Source: Legionella saoudiensis (GTDB lineage: Bacteria; Pseudomonadota; Gammaproteobacteria; Legionellales; Legionellaceae). From it: DNA of 64,000 bases. Positions 26,394 to 36,300 of the stretch are shown here, in pieces (the stretch's first letter is position 1; every line of letters starts with the position of its first letter). The stretch is taken from positions 930,001 to 994,000 of the forward strand of contig NZ_LN901324.1 in assembly GCF_001465875.1 (NCBI RefSeq). The letters are read 5' to 3'. A program made the position numbers and the translations under genes. Under the pieces are notes generated by a model. The model worked only from the letters and a program-made list of their open reading frames with translations. It made no database searches and had not been told where the DNA came from.

Positions 26394-27794
26394 TTAAGCA
26401 AAATAATCAATTACTCCCTGGGGCTTAGTCTTATTTTTTACCGGCGTAAACAGCGCCTCTTCTTCTGCCTCACCTAAATAAACAACCTCTTCTTGAGAGG
26501 AACCTTCATGTTGTTTCGCAAATTGACGAGCACCTTCATCTGAATTTACATTAAACTCAGATAAATTAAGTCCTTGCTCTGCCATCATGGTATGCAACCG
26601 AGAAACCGACTGATCAATCATTTCACGAACTTGTTGACTATGACTGATGATGCTTACTGATGCGGAATCATTAATCATTTTAATACTTATCTCAATAGGT
26701 CCTAATTCTTCAGGGTGTATTTTAATGGTTGCATTTTTAATCCCTTGCTGCCCTAACCACATGACTTGTTCAGAAAATTGCTTTGACCACTGCGGATCGT
26801 CTATATCCATGGGAATAGAAAGAGTATTTTGCATGGAGCTGCGCTCTGCCTGTTTTGCGCTAAGTACTGAATTATCTCCCCCGCTATTAACCACATGATT
26901 CGCTAAGGGACGCTCTACAATTCCGGGATGCTCTAACGAATTGGCCTCAGGTTGAGATACCGTAAACTCCGAAATTTGTTCGACCTTGGCGCGAGGTATA
27001 TTTTCAGCCTCAAGATCAGACGAGTGAAAATATTCAATATCTTCGTCTTTAGACGATAAATCATGTTGGCTTTTAGAGTTTGCCAGGGTCACCAGCGATG
27101 CATTTTTGTTGGACAACATGCCACGAGCGCCTGAAAGCTGGCTATCCCCAACTAAGACACCACCTACCTCATCTTGCTCATTTATCTCAAAGTTTTGCAA
27201 ACTTATGTCATCACTCTCAACCTGAGTTAATCTTGACTCAGAATTCAACTGGCTCAATTGCAAGTGCGTCTTAGTTTCCGTTTCTATCTGGCTATTATCA
27301 TGTAAATCCAAGGCAAATAAAGTAGGGGAAGTTTCTATAGAAGGTTGCTCGTCTATAAATGCCTGTGTTCCGACACTAAGCGTCTCAGAAAATTCGGTAG
27401 CCGGCATTGGTTGTGCTTCTGCAGTAATAGTGCTGGAATTGCGCTCTGATTGATAGTATTCAGAATTTATCCAGGTTATGGCAACATTTTCTTCTAAATT
27501 AGTACGATTCAATGCCTCAGGATTAAGGCCTTTATCGCTATTTGTGGCTGCTGTGCTTGTTGCAGTCTCTGACTTAATAAAATTTATCGAATTAGACTTT
27601 GTTGACTCTTTGGGAGTTTCCTCTGCAAACTCAGGTGAAATCTGTGCTAATAAAAATAAGAATGTATTAGGATCTATTGAGTTATCATCGTCTTGTGACT
27701 CTTCTTGAACTGCAATTATCTGTTCCGGTTCAATATTCTCTTGGCTATTAAGCATAAATAATGAACTTAAAGCTATATTATTTAAATCCAGCAT
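26394..27794 (-). CDS. fliK: Flagellar hook-length control protein FliK
   Basis: A 466-residue protein with a long low-complexity acidic N-terminal part and a conserved C-terminal Flg_hook domain (about 340-435). That domain carries WSKQFSEQVMWLGQQGIKNA, IKIHPEELGPIEISIKM and LHTMMAEQGL, as in FliK. FliK is exported by the flagellar secretion system and measures hook length, then switches export from hook to filament proteins. No other flagellar gene is in the window, so this one is unlinked. Sequence after the C-terminal domain is short and acidic. Confidence 0.87.
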   Translation of the reverse strand: MLDLNNIALSSLFMLNSQENIEPEQIIAVQEESQDDDNSIDPNTFLFLLAQISPEFAEETPKESTKSNSINFIKSETATSTAATNSDKGLNPEALNRTNLEENVAITWINSEYYQSERNSSTITAEAQPMPATEFSETLSVGTQAFIDEQPSIETSPTLFALDLHDNSQIETETKTHLQLSQLNSESRLTQVESDDISLQNFEINEQDEVGGVLVGDSQLSGARGMLSNKNASLVTLANSKSQHDLSSKDEDIEYFHSSDLEAENIPRAKVEQISEFTVSQPEANSLEHPGIVERPLANHVVNSGGDNSVLSAKQAERSSMQNTLSIPMDIDDPQWSKQFSEQVMWLGQQGIKNATIKIHPEELGPIEISIKMINDSASVSIISHSQQVREMIDQSVSRLHTMMAEQGLNLSEFNVNSDEGARQFAKQHEGSSQEEVVYLGEAEEEALFTPVKNKTKPQGVIDYFA

Positions 27795-27895
27795 CCAACA
27801 CTCCTTTGTTACTACCTATCCCGTAGCACTATCCTTGTTCACTGCAAACAAACTGCAAAGACAATTAAGACCATGTTAATAAATATTACTTGAGC

Positions 27896-27910
27896 GTAAA
27901 ACTTTGTAAA
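27896..27910 (+). promoter_or_regulatory. Candidate CpxR box
   Basis: GTAAA-ACTTT-GTAAA matches the CpxR consensus GTAAA-N5-GTAAA exactly. It lies about 66 bases before the ATG at 27977 with a TGATACT element in between. CpxR controls icm/dot and effector genes in Legionella. The motif is short, so chance occurrence is possible. Confidence 0.4.
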
Positions 27911-27976
27911 GAGATCTATTCGCTTTCAGCTAGAGATGATACTCTTTTTTTATCAAAAAGATAGGAGGAATTACGG

Positions 27977-28600
27977 ATGGCTTATTCTTTATTTAATCAT
28001 ATTCCGACTCGCAAACAGGTGGAGCTGAAAATCAGCGAAGCAAAACAGCTTCTCATAAAGAACTCCATTGACGATAATGAAGTCTTTTTCTTAATGCTGG
28101 ACCAAAGAATTAGTGATTTTACCACCGCGCTCGATTCCAAAAGCTTATCCCAATCCGATAAAACTGACGTTTTATTACAGTACAACCGATTTGCCAAAAC
28201 GCTTTACAATTGTTTCAATCATCCGACTAAAGCACAAGCCCATATAGAGAGTTATTTTAAGCAAATTTATTATCCTGTTGGAGTTGATCAATACTATGAA
28301 CCGGGGCCTGTTAAATATTATGGTTCTATAGCGGGTACAACGCTGGGTGCCGCACTGATTCTGGCCTCAATGGCAGCTTTTGCATTTAGCCCATTAACCG
28401 CAGCAGTCCTGCTCCCCATAGGTATTACTATTTTAACACCCAGTCTGTTTGCTTTATGCGTGCCTGAAATGCTTGACCCGACCCAGAAAAAAATCGAAGA
28501 ACGTCTGATTTTTGACACTGGGGTAAGTATTTTACAAAATCAACCCAATGTGGAAAACGATCCGTTAATCTATCCAGAGCGCCAGAGCGTCTCGGTATAA
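27977..28600 (+). CDS. Hypothetical membrane protein
   Basis: A 207-residue protein. An N-terminal helical soluble part (about 1-110) is followed by two adjacent hydrophobic helices (about 117-157; GTTLGAALILASMAAFAFSP and LTAAVLLPIGITILTPSLFA), a hairpin-like insertion typical of Legionella effectors that target host membranes. A polar tail ends it. The ATG is preceded by ATAGGAGGAATTACGG. A GTAAA-N5-GTAAA element lies upstream. The family is not recognised and an effector role is a guess. Confidence 0.62.
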   Translation: MAYSLFNHIPTRKQVELKISEAKQLLIKNSIDDNEVFFLMLDQRISDFTTALDSKSLSQSDKTDVLLQYNRFAKTLYNCFNHPTKAQAHIESYFKQIYYPVGVDQYYEPGPVKYYGSIAGTTLGAALILASMAAFAFSPLTAAVLLPIGITILTPSLFALCVPEMLDPTQKKIEERLIFDTGVSILQNQPNVENDPLIYPERQSVSV

Positions 28601-28612
28601 AAAAAGCACACC

Positions 28613-28639
28613 TTGAGTTACAGAAAAACTGTAGCTCAA
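28613..28639 (+). terminator. Hairpin after the 27977 gene
   Basis: TTGAGTTACAG-aaaaa-CTGTAGCTCAA is an 11-bp stem with one G-U pair, 12 bases after the stop at 28600. It has no strong U-run. Confidence 0.5.
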
Positions 28640-28757
28640 ACAAAACCTCGCTCCTGGTTTTTAAAGTCCTACATTTTCTTTGTTTTCATGATGTCGTCAC
28701 ATGAAAAATTCTAAAATTTAAGCTATGATTCAACTTTTAATTCCAGGAGTTTTTTTT

Positions 28758-31430
28758 ATGAAAGTTGGCCACGACAGTCTATCCACGAAGTGTCAATTGC
28801 ATGTAGATGGAAAAACCTATAACTACTACAGCTTAAAAGAAGCTGAAAATAAAAATTTAAAAGGGGTTAGCCGCCTTCCCTACTCTCTTAAAGTACTTCT
28901 TGAAAACCTGTTACGTTTTGAAGATAACAACACCGTAACAACCAAAGACATTGAGGCGATTGCTGCATGGTTAGATAAAAAAACTTCTCAACATGAAATT
29001 GCATTCCGACCAGCTCGTGTATTGATGCAAGACTTTACTGGAGTGCCAGCTGTTGTTGACTTAGCTGCTATGCGTGCAGCAATTGTGAAAATGGGTGGTA
29101 ATCCCGATAAGATTTCTCCATTATCTCCTGTTGATTTGGTAATTGACCACTCTGTTATGGTTGATAAATTTGGTACTAGCGATTCATTAACCATTAATAC
29201 TGAAATTGAAATGGAACGTAACAACGAACGCTATGAGTTTTTACGTTGGGGCCAAAAAGCATTTAATAATTTCCAAGTTGTTCCTCCTGGAACCGGTATT
29301 TGCCATCAAGTAAACCTTGAGTATTTAGGTAAAACTGTATGGAGCAGCACTGACGAAGGCGAATTATACGCTTATCCTGATACCTTGGTGGGTACCGACT
29401 CGCATACAACAATGATCAATGGCTTAGGCGTTTTAGGATGGGGTGTTGGTGGTATTGAAGCAGAAGCTGCTATGTTAGGCCAGCCTGTATCCATGTTGAT
29501 TCCTGAAGTTATTGGCTTCAAATTATACGGTAAGATGCATGAGGGCATCACAGCAACCGACCTAGTACTCACCGTAACTCAAATGTTGAGAAAGAAAGGT
29601 GTTGTGGGCAAGTTTGTTGAGTTCTATGGCCCAGGTTTAAGTGATTTACCCCTTGCAGACCGTGCAACAATTTCCAACATGGCTCCAGAATATGGCGCTA
29701 CTTGTGGATTCTTCCCTGTAGATAAAGAAACCATTCGTTACCTGGAATTAACTGGTCGTGACGCCCATACTATCGCTTTAGTTGAAGCCTATGCAAAAGC
29801 TCAAGGCATGTGGTATGACAAAGACAGTGAAGATCCCGTATTTACGGACACCTTAGAATTGGATTTGGGCTCGATTGAACCGTCTTTAGCTGGTCCAAAA
29901 CGTCCACAGGATAAAGTAAACTTACATACATTGCCGGTTGAGTTCGCTGCTTTCTTAAAAGAAGCAGGTAAAGAGCAAGAGAAAGACCAGGCTTTCCCAG
30001 TAAAAGGCCATGATTTTGAAATGAAGCACGGTAATGTAGTTATTGCTGCTATTACCAGTTGTACTAACACGTCAAACCCAAGCGTACTTATGGCTGCAGG
30101 TCTTGTTGCTAAAAAAGCGGTTGAAAAAGGCTTACAACGCAAACCTTGGGTTAAATCATCATTAGCCCCTGGCTCCAAAGTGGTTACCGATTACCTCAAG
30201 CACGCGGGTTTGCAATCCTACCTGGATCAATTAGGCTTTAACTTGGTAGGTTATGGATGTACAACTTGTATTGGTAACTCAGGACCTCTTCCTGATGCAA
30301 TTTCCCATTCCATTAGTGATAATGATTTGGTTGTTGCCTCAGTATTATCTGGAAACCGTAACTTTGAGGGTCGTGTGCATCCGCAAGTAAGAACAAACTG
30401 GTTAGCTTCACCCCCATTAGTTGTTGCTTATGCACTTTGTGGAACTACCTGCATTGACTTAAGCAAAGAACCAATTGGCAAAGACAATAATGGAAATGAC
30501 GTATTTCTTAAAGACATTTGGCCAACCAATGAAGAAATTGCATCTGAAGTTGCTAAGGTTACTGGCGGTATGTTCCGTAAAGAATATGCCGAAGTATTCA
30601 AAGGTGATGAGCACTGGCAAGCAATCAAGACCAGTACTGGAAAAACCTACGAATGGAATGCGGATTCAACATACATTCAACATCCACCATTCTTTGAGAA
30701 TTTAAAAGCGACTCCAGATCCTATTAAGCCAATTAAACAAGCTTATGTATTGGCCCTTTTTGGTGATTCCATTACTACTGACCATATTTCTCCTGCGGGC
30801 TCAATTAAAGCCAACTCACCTGCTGGCCTATACCTAAAGTCTAAAGGTGTGAGCGAGAAAGAGTTCAACTCTTATGGTTCACGTCGTGGTAACCATGAAG
30901 TAATGATGCGTGGAACTTTTGCGAACATTCGTATTCGTAATGAAATGACCCCAGGTCAAGAAGGCGGTATCACTCGCTATATTCCTACTGGTGAGGTAAT
31001 GCCAATCTATGATGCTGCGATGCTTTATCAAAAAGATCATCACGACTTAGTTGTCATTGCAGGAAAAGAATACGGTACCGGTTCATCAAGAGACTGGGCT
31101 GCAAAAGGCACAAACTTGCTTGGTGTTAAAGCAGTAATTACCGAAAGCTTCGAGCGTATTCACCGTTCTAACTTAATTGGTATGGGTGTATTACCATTAC
31201 AGTTTACTCAAGATATGACGCGTAAAACTCTTGAGTTGACTGGTGATGAGCGCATCAGTATTGATGTTTCTGAGTCATTAGCCCCTGGCGCTATGGTCAA
31301 TGTGACAATAGAACGTGCTAATGGTAAGAGCGAACAAATTCAAGCACTGTGCCGTATTGATACTGCTGACGAATTGGAATACTACAAAAATGGTGGAATT
31401 CTGCAGTATGTATTAAGAAACATCGCTTAA
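28758..31430 (+). CDS. acnA: Aconitate hydratase A
   Basis: An 890-residue aconitase of the AcnA/IRP1 type, converting citrate to isocitrate in the TCA cycle through a [4Fe-4S] cluster. Cluster cysteines lie in [11 protein letters not shown] and [12 protein letters not shown]. The swivel domain at the C-terminus has [16 protein letters not shown]. The start at 28758 is set by CCAGGAG; an in-frame ATG at 28725 adds 11 residues. Length matches E. coli AcnA (891). It is monocistronic with several hairpins after the stop. It could also serve the methylcitrate cycle, whose genes lie near the right edge. Confidence 0.97.
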   Translation: MKVGHDSLSTKCQLHVDGKTYNYYSLKEAENKNLKGVSRLPYSLKVLLENLLRFEDNNTVTTKDIEAIAAWLDKKTSQHEIAFRPARVLMQDFTGVPAVVDLAAMRAAIVKMGGNPDKISPLSPVDLVIDHSVMVDKFGTSDSLTINTEIEMERNNERYEFLRWGQKAFNNFQVVPPGTGICHQVNLEYLGKTVWSSTDEGELYAYPDTLVGTDSHTTMINGLGVLGWGVGGIEAEAAMLGQPVSMLIPEVIGFKLYGKMHEGITATDLVLTVTQMLRKKGVVGKFVEFYGPGLSDLPLADRATISNMAPEYGATCGFFPVDKETIRYLELTGRDAHTIALVEAYAKAQGMWYDKDSEDPVFTDTLELDLGSIEPSLAGPKRPQDKVNLHTLPVEFAAFLKEAGKEQEKDQAFPVKGHDFEMKHGNVVIAAITSCTNTSNPSVLMAAGLVAKKAVEKGLQRKPWVKSSLAPGSKVVTDYLKHAGLQSYLDQLGFNLVGYGCTTCIGNSGPLPDAISHSISDNDLVVASVLSGNRNFEGRVHPQVRTNWLASPPLVVAYALCGTTCIDLSKEPIGKDNNGNDVFLKDIWPTNEEIASEVAKVTGGMFRKEYAEVFKGDEHWQAIKTSTGKTYEWNADSTYIQHPPFFENLKATPDPIKPIKQAYVLALFGDSITTDHISPAGSIKANSPAGLYLKSKGVSEKEFNSYGSRRGNHEVMMRGTFANIRIRNEMTPGQEGGITRYIPTGEVMPIYDAAMLYQKDHHDLVVIAGKEYGTGSSRDWAAKGTNLLGVKAVITESFERIHRSNLIGMGVLPLQFTQDMTRKTLELTGDERISIDVSESLAPGAMVNVTIERANGKSEQIQALCRIDTADELEYYKNGGILQYVLRNIA

Positions 31431-31481
31431 GGGAAACCTGACAAGCAACGAATGGTGCTTACCTTAAGATATTATGTGGCC

Positions 31482-31517
31482 TGGAGCTCGTATTAGCGCA
31501 AGCATAATACGGCTCCA
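31482..31517 (+). terminator. Long hairpin downstream of acnA
   Basis: TGGAGC and GCTCCA, then CGTATTA and TAATACG, form a 13-bp stem with a single bulged T and a nine-base loop. It lies about 50 bases past the acnA stop. Confidence 0.5.
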
Positions 31518-31564
31518 AGCCTTATTCATACATAGCTCCCCGTATTACGCGCTAATATGAGTTA

Positions 31565-31582
31565 CAGCTTGTGTGCAAGCTG
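31565..31582 (+). terminator. Hairpin with short T-run
   Basis: CAGCTTG-tgtg-CAAGCTG is followed by CAGTTTTC. It may be a second, more classical terminator for acnA. Confidence 0.5.
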
Positions 31583-31852
31583 CAGTTTTCTCTAAGTAAG
31601 TGTCCATATTGCTTGCAATCAGGTTACATATATTTGGATTGGGTATCGCCATAAATCCGAAGGTATTTTTCAATGTATGTCTATGTTTTTCTCCCCTGGT
31701 TATTGTCTTAGCTACCCCCCACTGCTATACTGCGCGACTGCTTATTTACTATAAATTCAGATAGGTGCGTGGAGAAATTTTGCTTTCTTAATCCTTAATT
31801 AGGATAGCTTTTGTACCCAAGTAACCTAATGATTTGTTTGTATGGATTAATC

Positions 31853-33223
31853 ATGAGTCAACCAAAAAAGGTTTTGAGCGTTTTTTCCTTGGTAATGATT
31901 AACGTAATCGCTGTTGATAGCTTGCGTACCTTACCAATTAGCGCCAAACTAGGTTTATCACTAGTTTCTTACTATGTGATTGCTGCATTTGCCTTTTTTA
32001 TTCCTGTTGCTCTTGTTGCTGCGGAACTAGCCACCGCTTATCCTAATACAGGCGGGTTGTACGTTTGGGTTAGAGAAGCATTTGGTAAACGCGCTGGATT
32101 TATTACTATTTGGTTGCAATGGATTTATAACGTGGTTTGGTATCCCACCATACTTGCTTTTATTGCCGCTACCTTGTCTTATTTAATTGCTCCTGAACTT
32201 GCAAACAATAAATTTTACTTATTAGGCACCGTTGTGGGACTCTTTTGGCTGTTTACCTTCTTAAACTGTTTTGGCATGAAGGTATCTAGTATTGTAAGCA
32301 TTATAGGAGCGACTATAGGCACGGTTCTTCCCATGCTTTTAATTATTGGTTTAGCCGTCTTATGGGCACTTGAAGGGAAGCCAATGGCAGTTGATTATCC
32401 CTCATCATGGTTCCCAAATTTTGAGTCCTTAGGAAATCTTTCTTTATTTGCTGCCGTTTTATTTGGCTTAATCGGTATGGAAATGTCTGCAGTGCATGCC
32501 GAAGAAGTAAAAAACCCTCAGCGCGACTACCCTAGAGCCTTGCTATACTCTACTATTTTAATCATTTCTACTCTCTCATTAGGCTCACTGGCTATTGTGG
32601 TTGTGGTTCCTAATGACAACCTAAGCGTTGTGTCAGGCCTGATCGATGCCTATGCTGTTTTCTTTAAATCCTACCATATGCCCTGGATGACTTCGGTAAT
32701 TGCCATACTAATCATTCTTGGTGGTTTAAGTGGAGTTTCCGCGTGGATTATCGGCCCTACCAAAGGTCTGCTTGTTTCTGCTCGTGATGGTTCTTTACCA
32801 GCACGATTTGCCCGCACCAATAAATATGGAGCGCCAACCACCATTCTATTCACCCAAGCAATCATCGTTACCATTTTAAGTACCGTTTTTATTTTATTAA
32901 ACTCAATCAATGCAGCCTACTGGATGCTGAGTGATTTAAGTGCACAAATGGCCTTATTGGTTTATGTAATTATGTTTGCTGCAGCGATTAGGCTTAGATA
33001 CTCAAGACCGGATCAACCAGGAGCGTATAAAATACCTGGTGGAAATAAAATGATGTGGTTTATCTCTGGATTGGGTATTGTCTGCTGTCTCAGCGCCATG
33101 TTAGTAGGCTTTGCGCCCCCATCGCAAATTCCTATCGGAGATGTATTCCTATTTGAATCATTTCTGGTAGGAGGTTTGATTTTATTTGTTTTGCTTCCGT
33201 GGTTTTTTGCTAAAAAGCATTGA
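31853..33223 (+). CDS. APC superfamily amino acid permease
   Basis: A 456-residue inner-membrane transporter with about twelve helices. The N-terminal core shows VFSLVMINVIAVDSLRTLPI, then LATAYPNTGGLYVWVREAFG, placing it among the amino-acid antiporters related to GadC-like proteins. The substrate is not readable. I chose the ATG at 31853 (MSQPKKV); the longer start at 31811 adds 14 residues of spacer translation. The frameshifted permease at 47145 is a paralogue. It ends convergent with the SidH-like gene, with a 10-bp hairpin between. Confidence 0.87.
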   Translation: MSQPKKVLSVFSLVMINVIAVDSLRTLPISAKLGLSLVSYYVIAAFAFFIPVALVAAELATAYPNTGGLYVWVREAFGKRAGFITIWLQWIYNVVWYPTILAFIAATLSYLIAPELANNKFYLLGTVVGLFWLFTFLNCFGMKVSSIVSIIGATIGTVLPMLLIIGLAVLWALEGKPMAVDYPSSWFPNFESLGNLSLFAAVLFGLIGMEMSAVHAEEVKNPQRDYPRALLYSTILIISTLSLGSLAIVVVVPNDNLSVVSGLIDAYAVFFKSYHMPWMTSVIAILIILGGLSGVSAWIIGPTKGLLVSARDGSLPARFARTNKYGAPTTILFTQAIIVTILSTVFILLNSINAAYWMLSDLSAQMALLVYVIMFAAAIRLRYSRPDQPGAYKIPGGNKMMWFISGLGIVCCLSAMLVGFAPPSQIPIGDVFLFESFLVGGLILFVLLPWFFAKKH

Positions 33224-33263
33224 GAATAATATTTCTTATCCTTCTGCACAGTATTGATCTACA

Positions 33264-33288
33264 CTCCTACGCCACGGGGGCGTAGGAG
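33264..33288. terminator. Hairpin between convergent genes
   Basis: CTCCTACGCC-acggg-GGCGTAGGAG is a perfect 10-bp stem between the permease and the SidH-like gene. Confidence 0.65.
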
Positions 33289-33326
33289 GAGATATGGCCA
33301 GGCAGTCCTTATAGGATCTTTTTAGG

Positions 33327-36300
33327 CTATATGCCAAGATTAAGATTACTATGCTCCTGTGGCGCTTCAGTAGGAACTTTAATATCTTGCAGGCGTTGCT
33401 TGAACGAAGACATCATCGTTTCTTCCTGTGTTGGCCCTGTAAAGAAGGAAACAAACTTTTTAATCAATTTAACAAACGGATTATCTGAGTTTTTATGTAA
33501 CACTTCTTGGCATCTATCACTTAAACCATAACTTTTGACATCAGCCAAACGCTCTGAAGGTTCTTTGGAACTTTCCTGTAACATTAACTGCATTTTAGAG
33601 ATTTCCGCTAGTTTTTCCTTCTTAATTGATGCTGATGTTTCTTTATTTGTAGCATAAGTTTTCATCTCATTAAGACTATCGTGTACTTTAATGATCGCAT
33701 CATAGTGTGGAACGTGTACTAAAAAGGCTTGTACTTCTGCATTACGTCTTTGCAAATTCTGCATCCGTTCACGTTCAGGGATATTGGTTGTATCCGCGAG
33801 AATACTTTGGTATTTCTTCAATTGATTGATTTTTTCTTCTCGTCCGGGATTACCTGGATTTGCTTGATTAATACGCTCCTCTTCCTCAATCGCCTGACTT
33901 ATTACTTTTAATGACTGATTAAGTAAAGTACATAGATTTTTTACACTTTCATTTTTATTACACACACTAGCCCAATGAGCTTTAGAGGTTTCTGCAATTT
34001 GAGCTTCGGTTTTATCATCTACCGGTAAATCCGCAATTATTTGAGACTTTTTAGACATAAAGTCAGGGGTTACCTGTTGGATAAACGCAGTAGTATATGG
34101 GCCTAACTCTCCTTGCATTTGATTCGCCAGAGTAACGTTTAAATGATTATCAAAAAGCTGCCCTTTATAGGCATCGCCAACCAAATAATGATTGGCGCTT
34201 CTTAATACATTTTGCTCTGATGAGGCGCTTAATTTATCTAGCGCCGTGTTTAAACGCTCAGCGGGTTCTATAGAATCATCCGCTAAACCTTCTTGAACAG
34301 AAGAAATTGCTTTTAGTCGCTTCTCTTTTTCCTGCAGAGGCATTGACTCCAACACCATCTTCTCTTTCAACTCATTCAGTACATCGTAAATATTAATAAT
34401 CGGATCATAATTTACTGCTTGCGCTAAAGCCTCTTCTGCATGAGCATTAATTTGATTAATAAAACTGACTTTATCTGCTTGTCTACTTAAATCTAAATTC
34501 GTTAGCTGCTCCTTTACCTGCATTAAAATAGCCAATTTTGCTGTTCGACAAGGGTTAGTATCGGTAAATGCTTTTTCTTCCTCAATCAATTTATTGATTT
34601 TATTTAATGTCTTATTTAATTTAGAAAAAGACTCTTGTAATTCCATACTTCGTTCCAGCACAAGTGGCACAATAGTGCCTACTGAGGAAGCTATCTTCTC
34701 GCCCATATTTTTATCGAAATCAATCTTACTAAGCGCTACTATTTTTGCTTGCTTATAATCAGATTGTATTTCTTTAAGAAATGTCTCAGCATAAAAACCA
34801 AGAGATTCCCCTGCTGATTTTGTAACGGCTTCCTGAACCTGTTGCTCAAACAATATCGCTTTGAATGGTTCTTTTTGCTCTCTGATAATTATTTCAGAAA
34901 CACTATCAATTCGTTGGTTAATTACAGCTTCCATATCCTGGTTAATATCAATTCCCTCAAGTATTTCGTCTTTTTTCTTGGCAATTTCAGGTAAAATATG
35001 CTTGAAAAAGGCTTCTGCCTGAGAACCATATTGAGCTTCTAATGCACTTTTTAAATTGGCATTTACATAATTACTAAAGAGCTTCTCTTTAAATGCTGCA
35101 ATTTTTTCAGGGCCTATAACTTCTTGTTGTTCCTTAATCATATCCTTAAGATGACTAATGCGCTCATCACATAACTTTATTTTTAATGCTTTTGCGTCCT
35201 CAAGCCCTTTAATTAATTCCTTCAATTTAGGAGCTGCGGCAACGATTTGTTTCCCCTGTGTTTTAAAATCCTCAGGCTCCTGTAATTCTCTCAAATAGTA
35301 GTTAAAATCATACGCATAATCTATCTTGCTAAGATAAGGTTGAAGTTCTGCATAATATTCCAAAAACTTTCTTTGATCTTCTTCGGATTCAAAGTTAGAT
35401 TCGATAACTAAAAGCTGGAATTTTTCAAACGTAGTGGTTGGTTTAAGTAGCTGATCTTGTACAGCAAGCACTTGTCCCAGTCGTTGCTGTAATTGCCATT
35501 CATTAGTAGCATTCTCAATAAAATCTGCTGTGAATTGCGGATCAATTGCAACCAATAAATGTTGTATTGAATCATAAGCAACTTCTGCTTTTCCCTTGAG
35601 CCATGGAAAATCACTGGTAAATGCAGAGCTTGGCTCTTCACATTCAGCTTTAATATACGCCAAAGTATCAAAAGCTTCGCATCCGTTGGCAAATACGTCA
35701 TAATTAGCACTTATGAGTGTTCCTCGCGCATCATTCGCCAGGTTCGTGGCTTCGATATCATTTTTGCGTTTTTCCTCTCTGGCCAACCGTTTTTGTGTAT
35801 CAGAAAGATCAAGGAGTAATATCAATCCGTCTTGGTCTTTTTCAAACTCAGTAGACACATTCACAATAAGCGACTCATAAAACCTATCAAAGCGCTCCTT
35901 AACAGTATCCGAGTAAGTTCCAGGTCTTAAGCCTAAATGGAACTCGGCACTATCCGCAGCTTCCATGAAGATAGCGCCAAATTCAGAGCGGATTTCTTTC
36001 AAACGTGCAATCGCTAAATCATGACTTAAAGCACCAATTTCTGAAAGCTGCATTTGGAGTTTGGCAATAGTATTTAATACTTTCTTTGCTGAGCCTGGAC
36101 CAAATGACAAACCATCTAAACCATCAACAAAACCTTTAATTTGCTTATTTATCTGCTCCTCTGAAGCTAAAGAAGCTTCCTCTACACCTTTTAAGCGATT
36201 AAGGGCTACTGGCAATTGATATAATTTTTCGGCAATTAACTGCACGTAGTATGAGTTTGGTACAGGAGCCTGCACAGGATTAACCGCAGGAGCCTGTTCA

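Larger units (their letters stand above)
31431..31852. other. Intergenic region downstream of acnA
   Basis: About 420 bases without a gene. It contains two hairpins (31482-31517 and 31565-31582) near the acnA end, and a second copy of CGTATTA.GCGC near 31544. The rest is presumably the promoter region of the permease. Confidence 0.5.
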
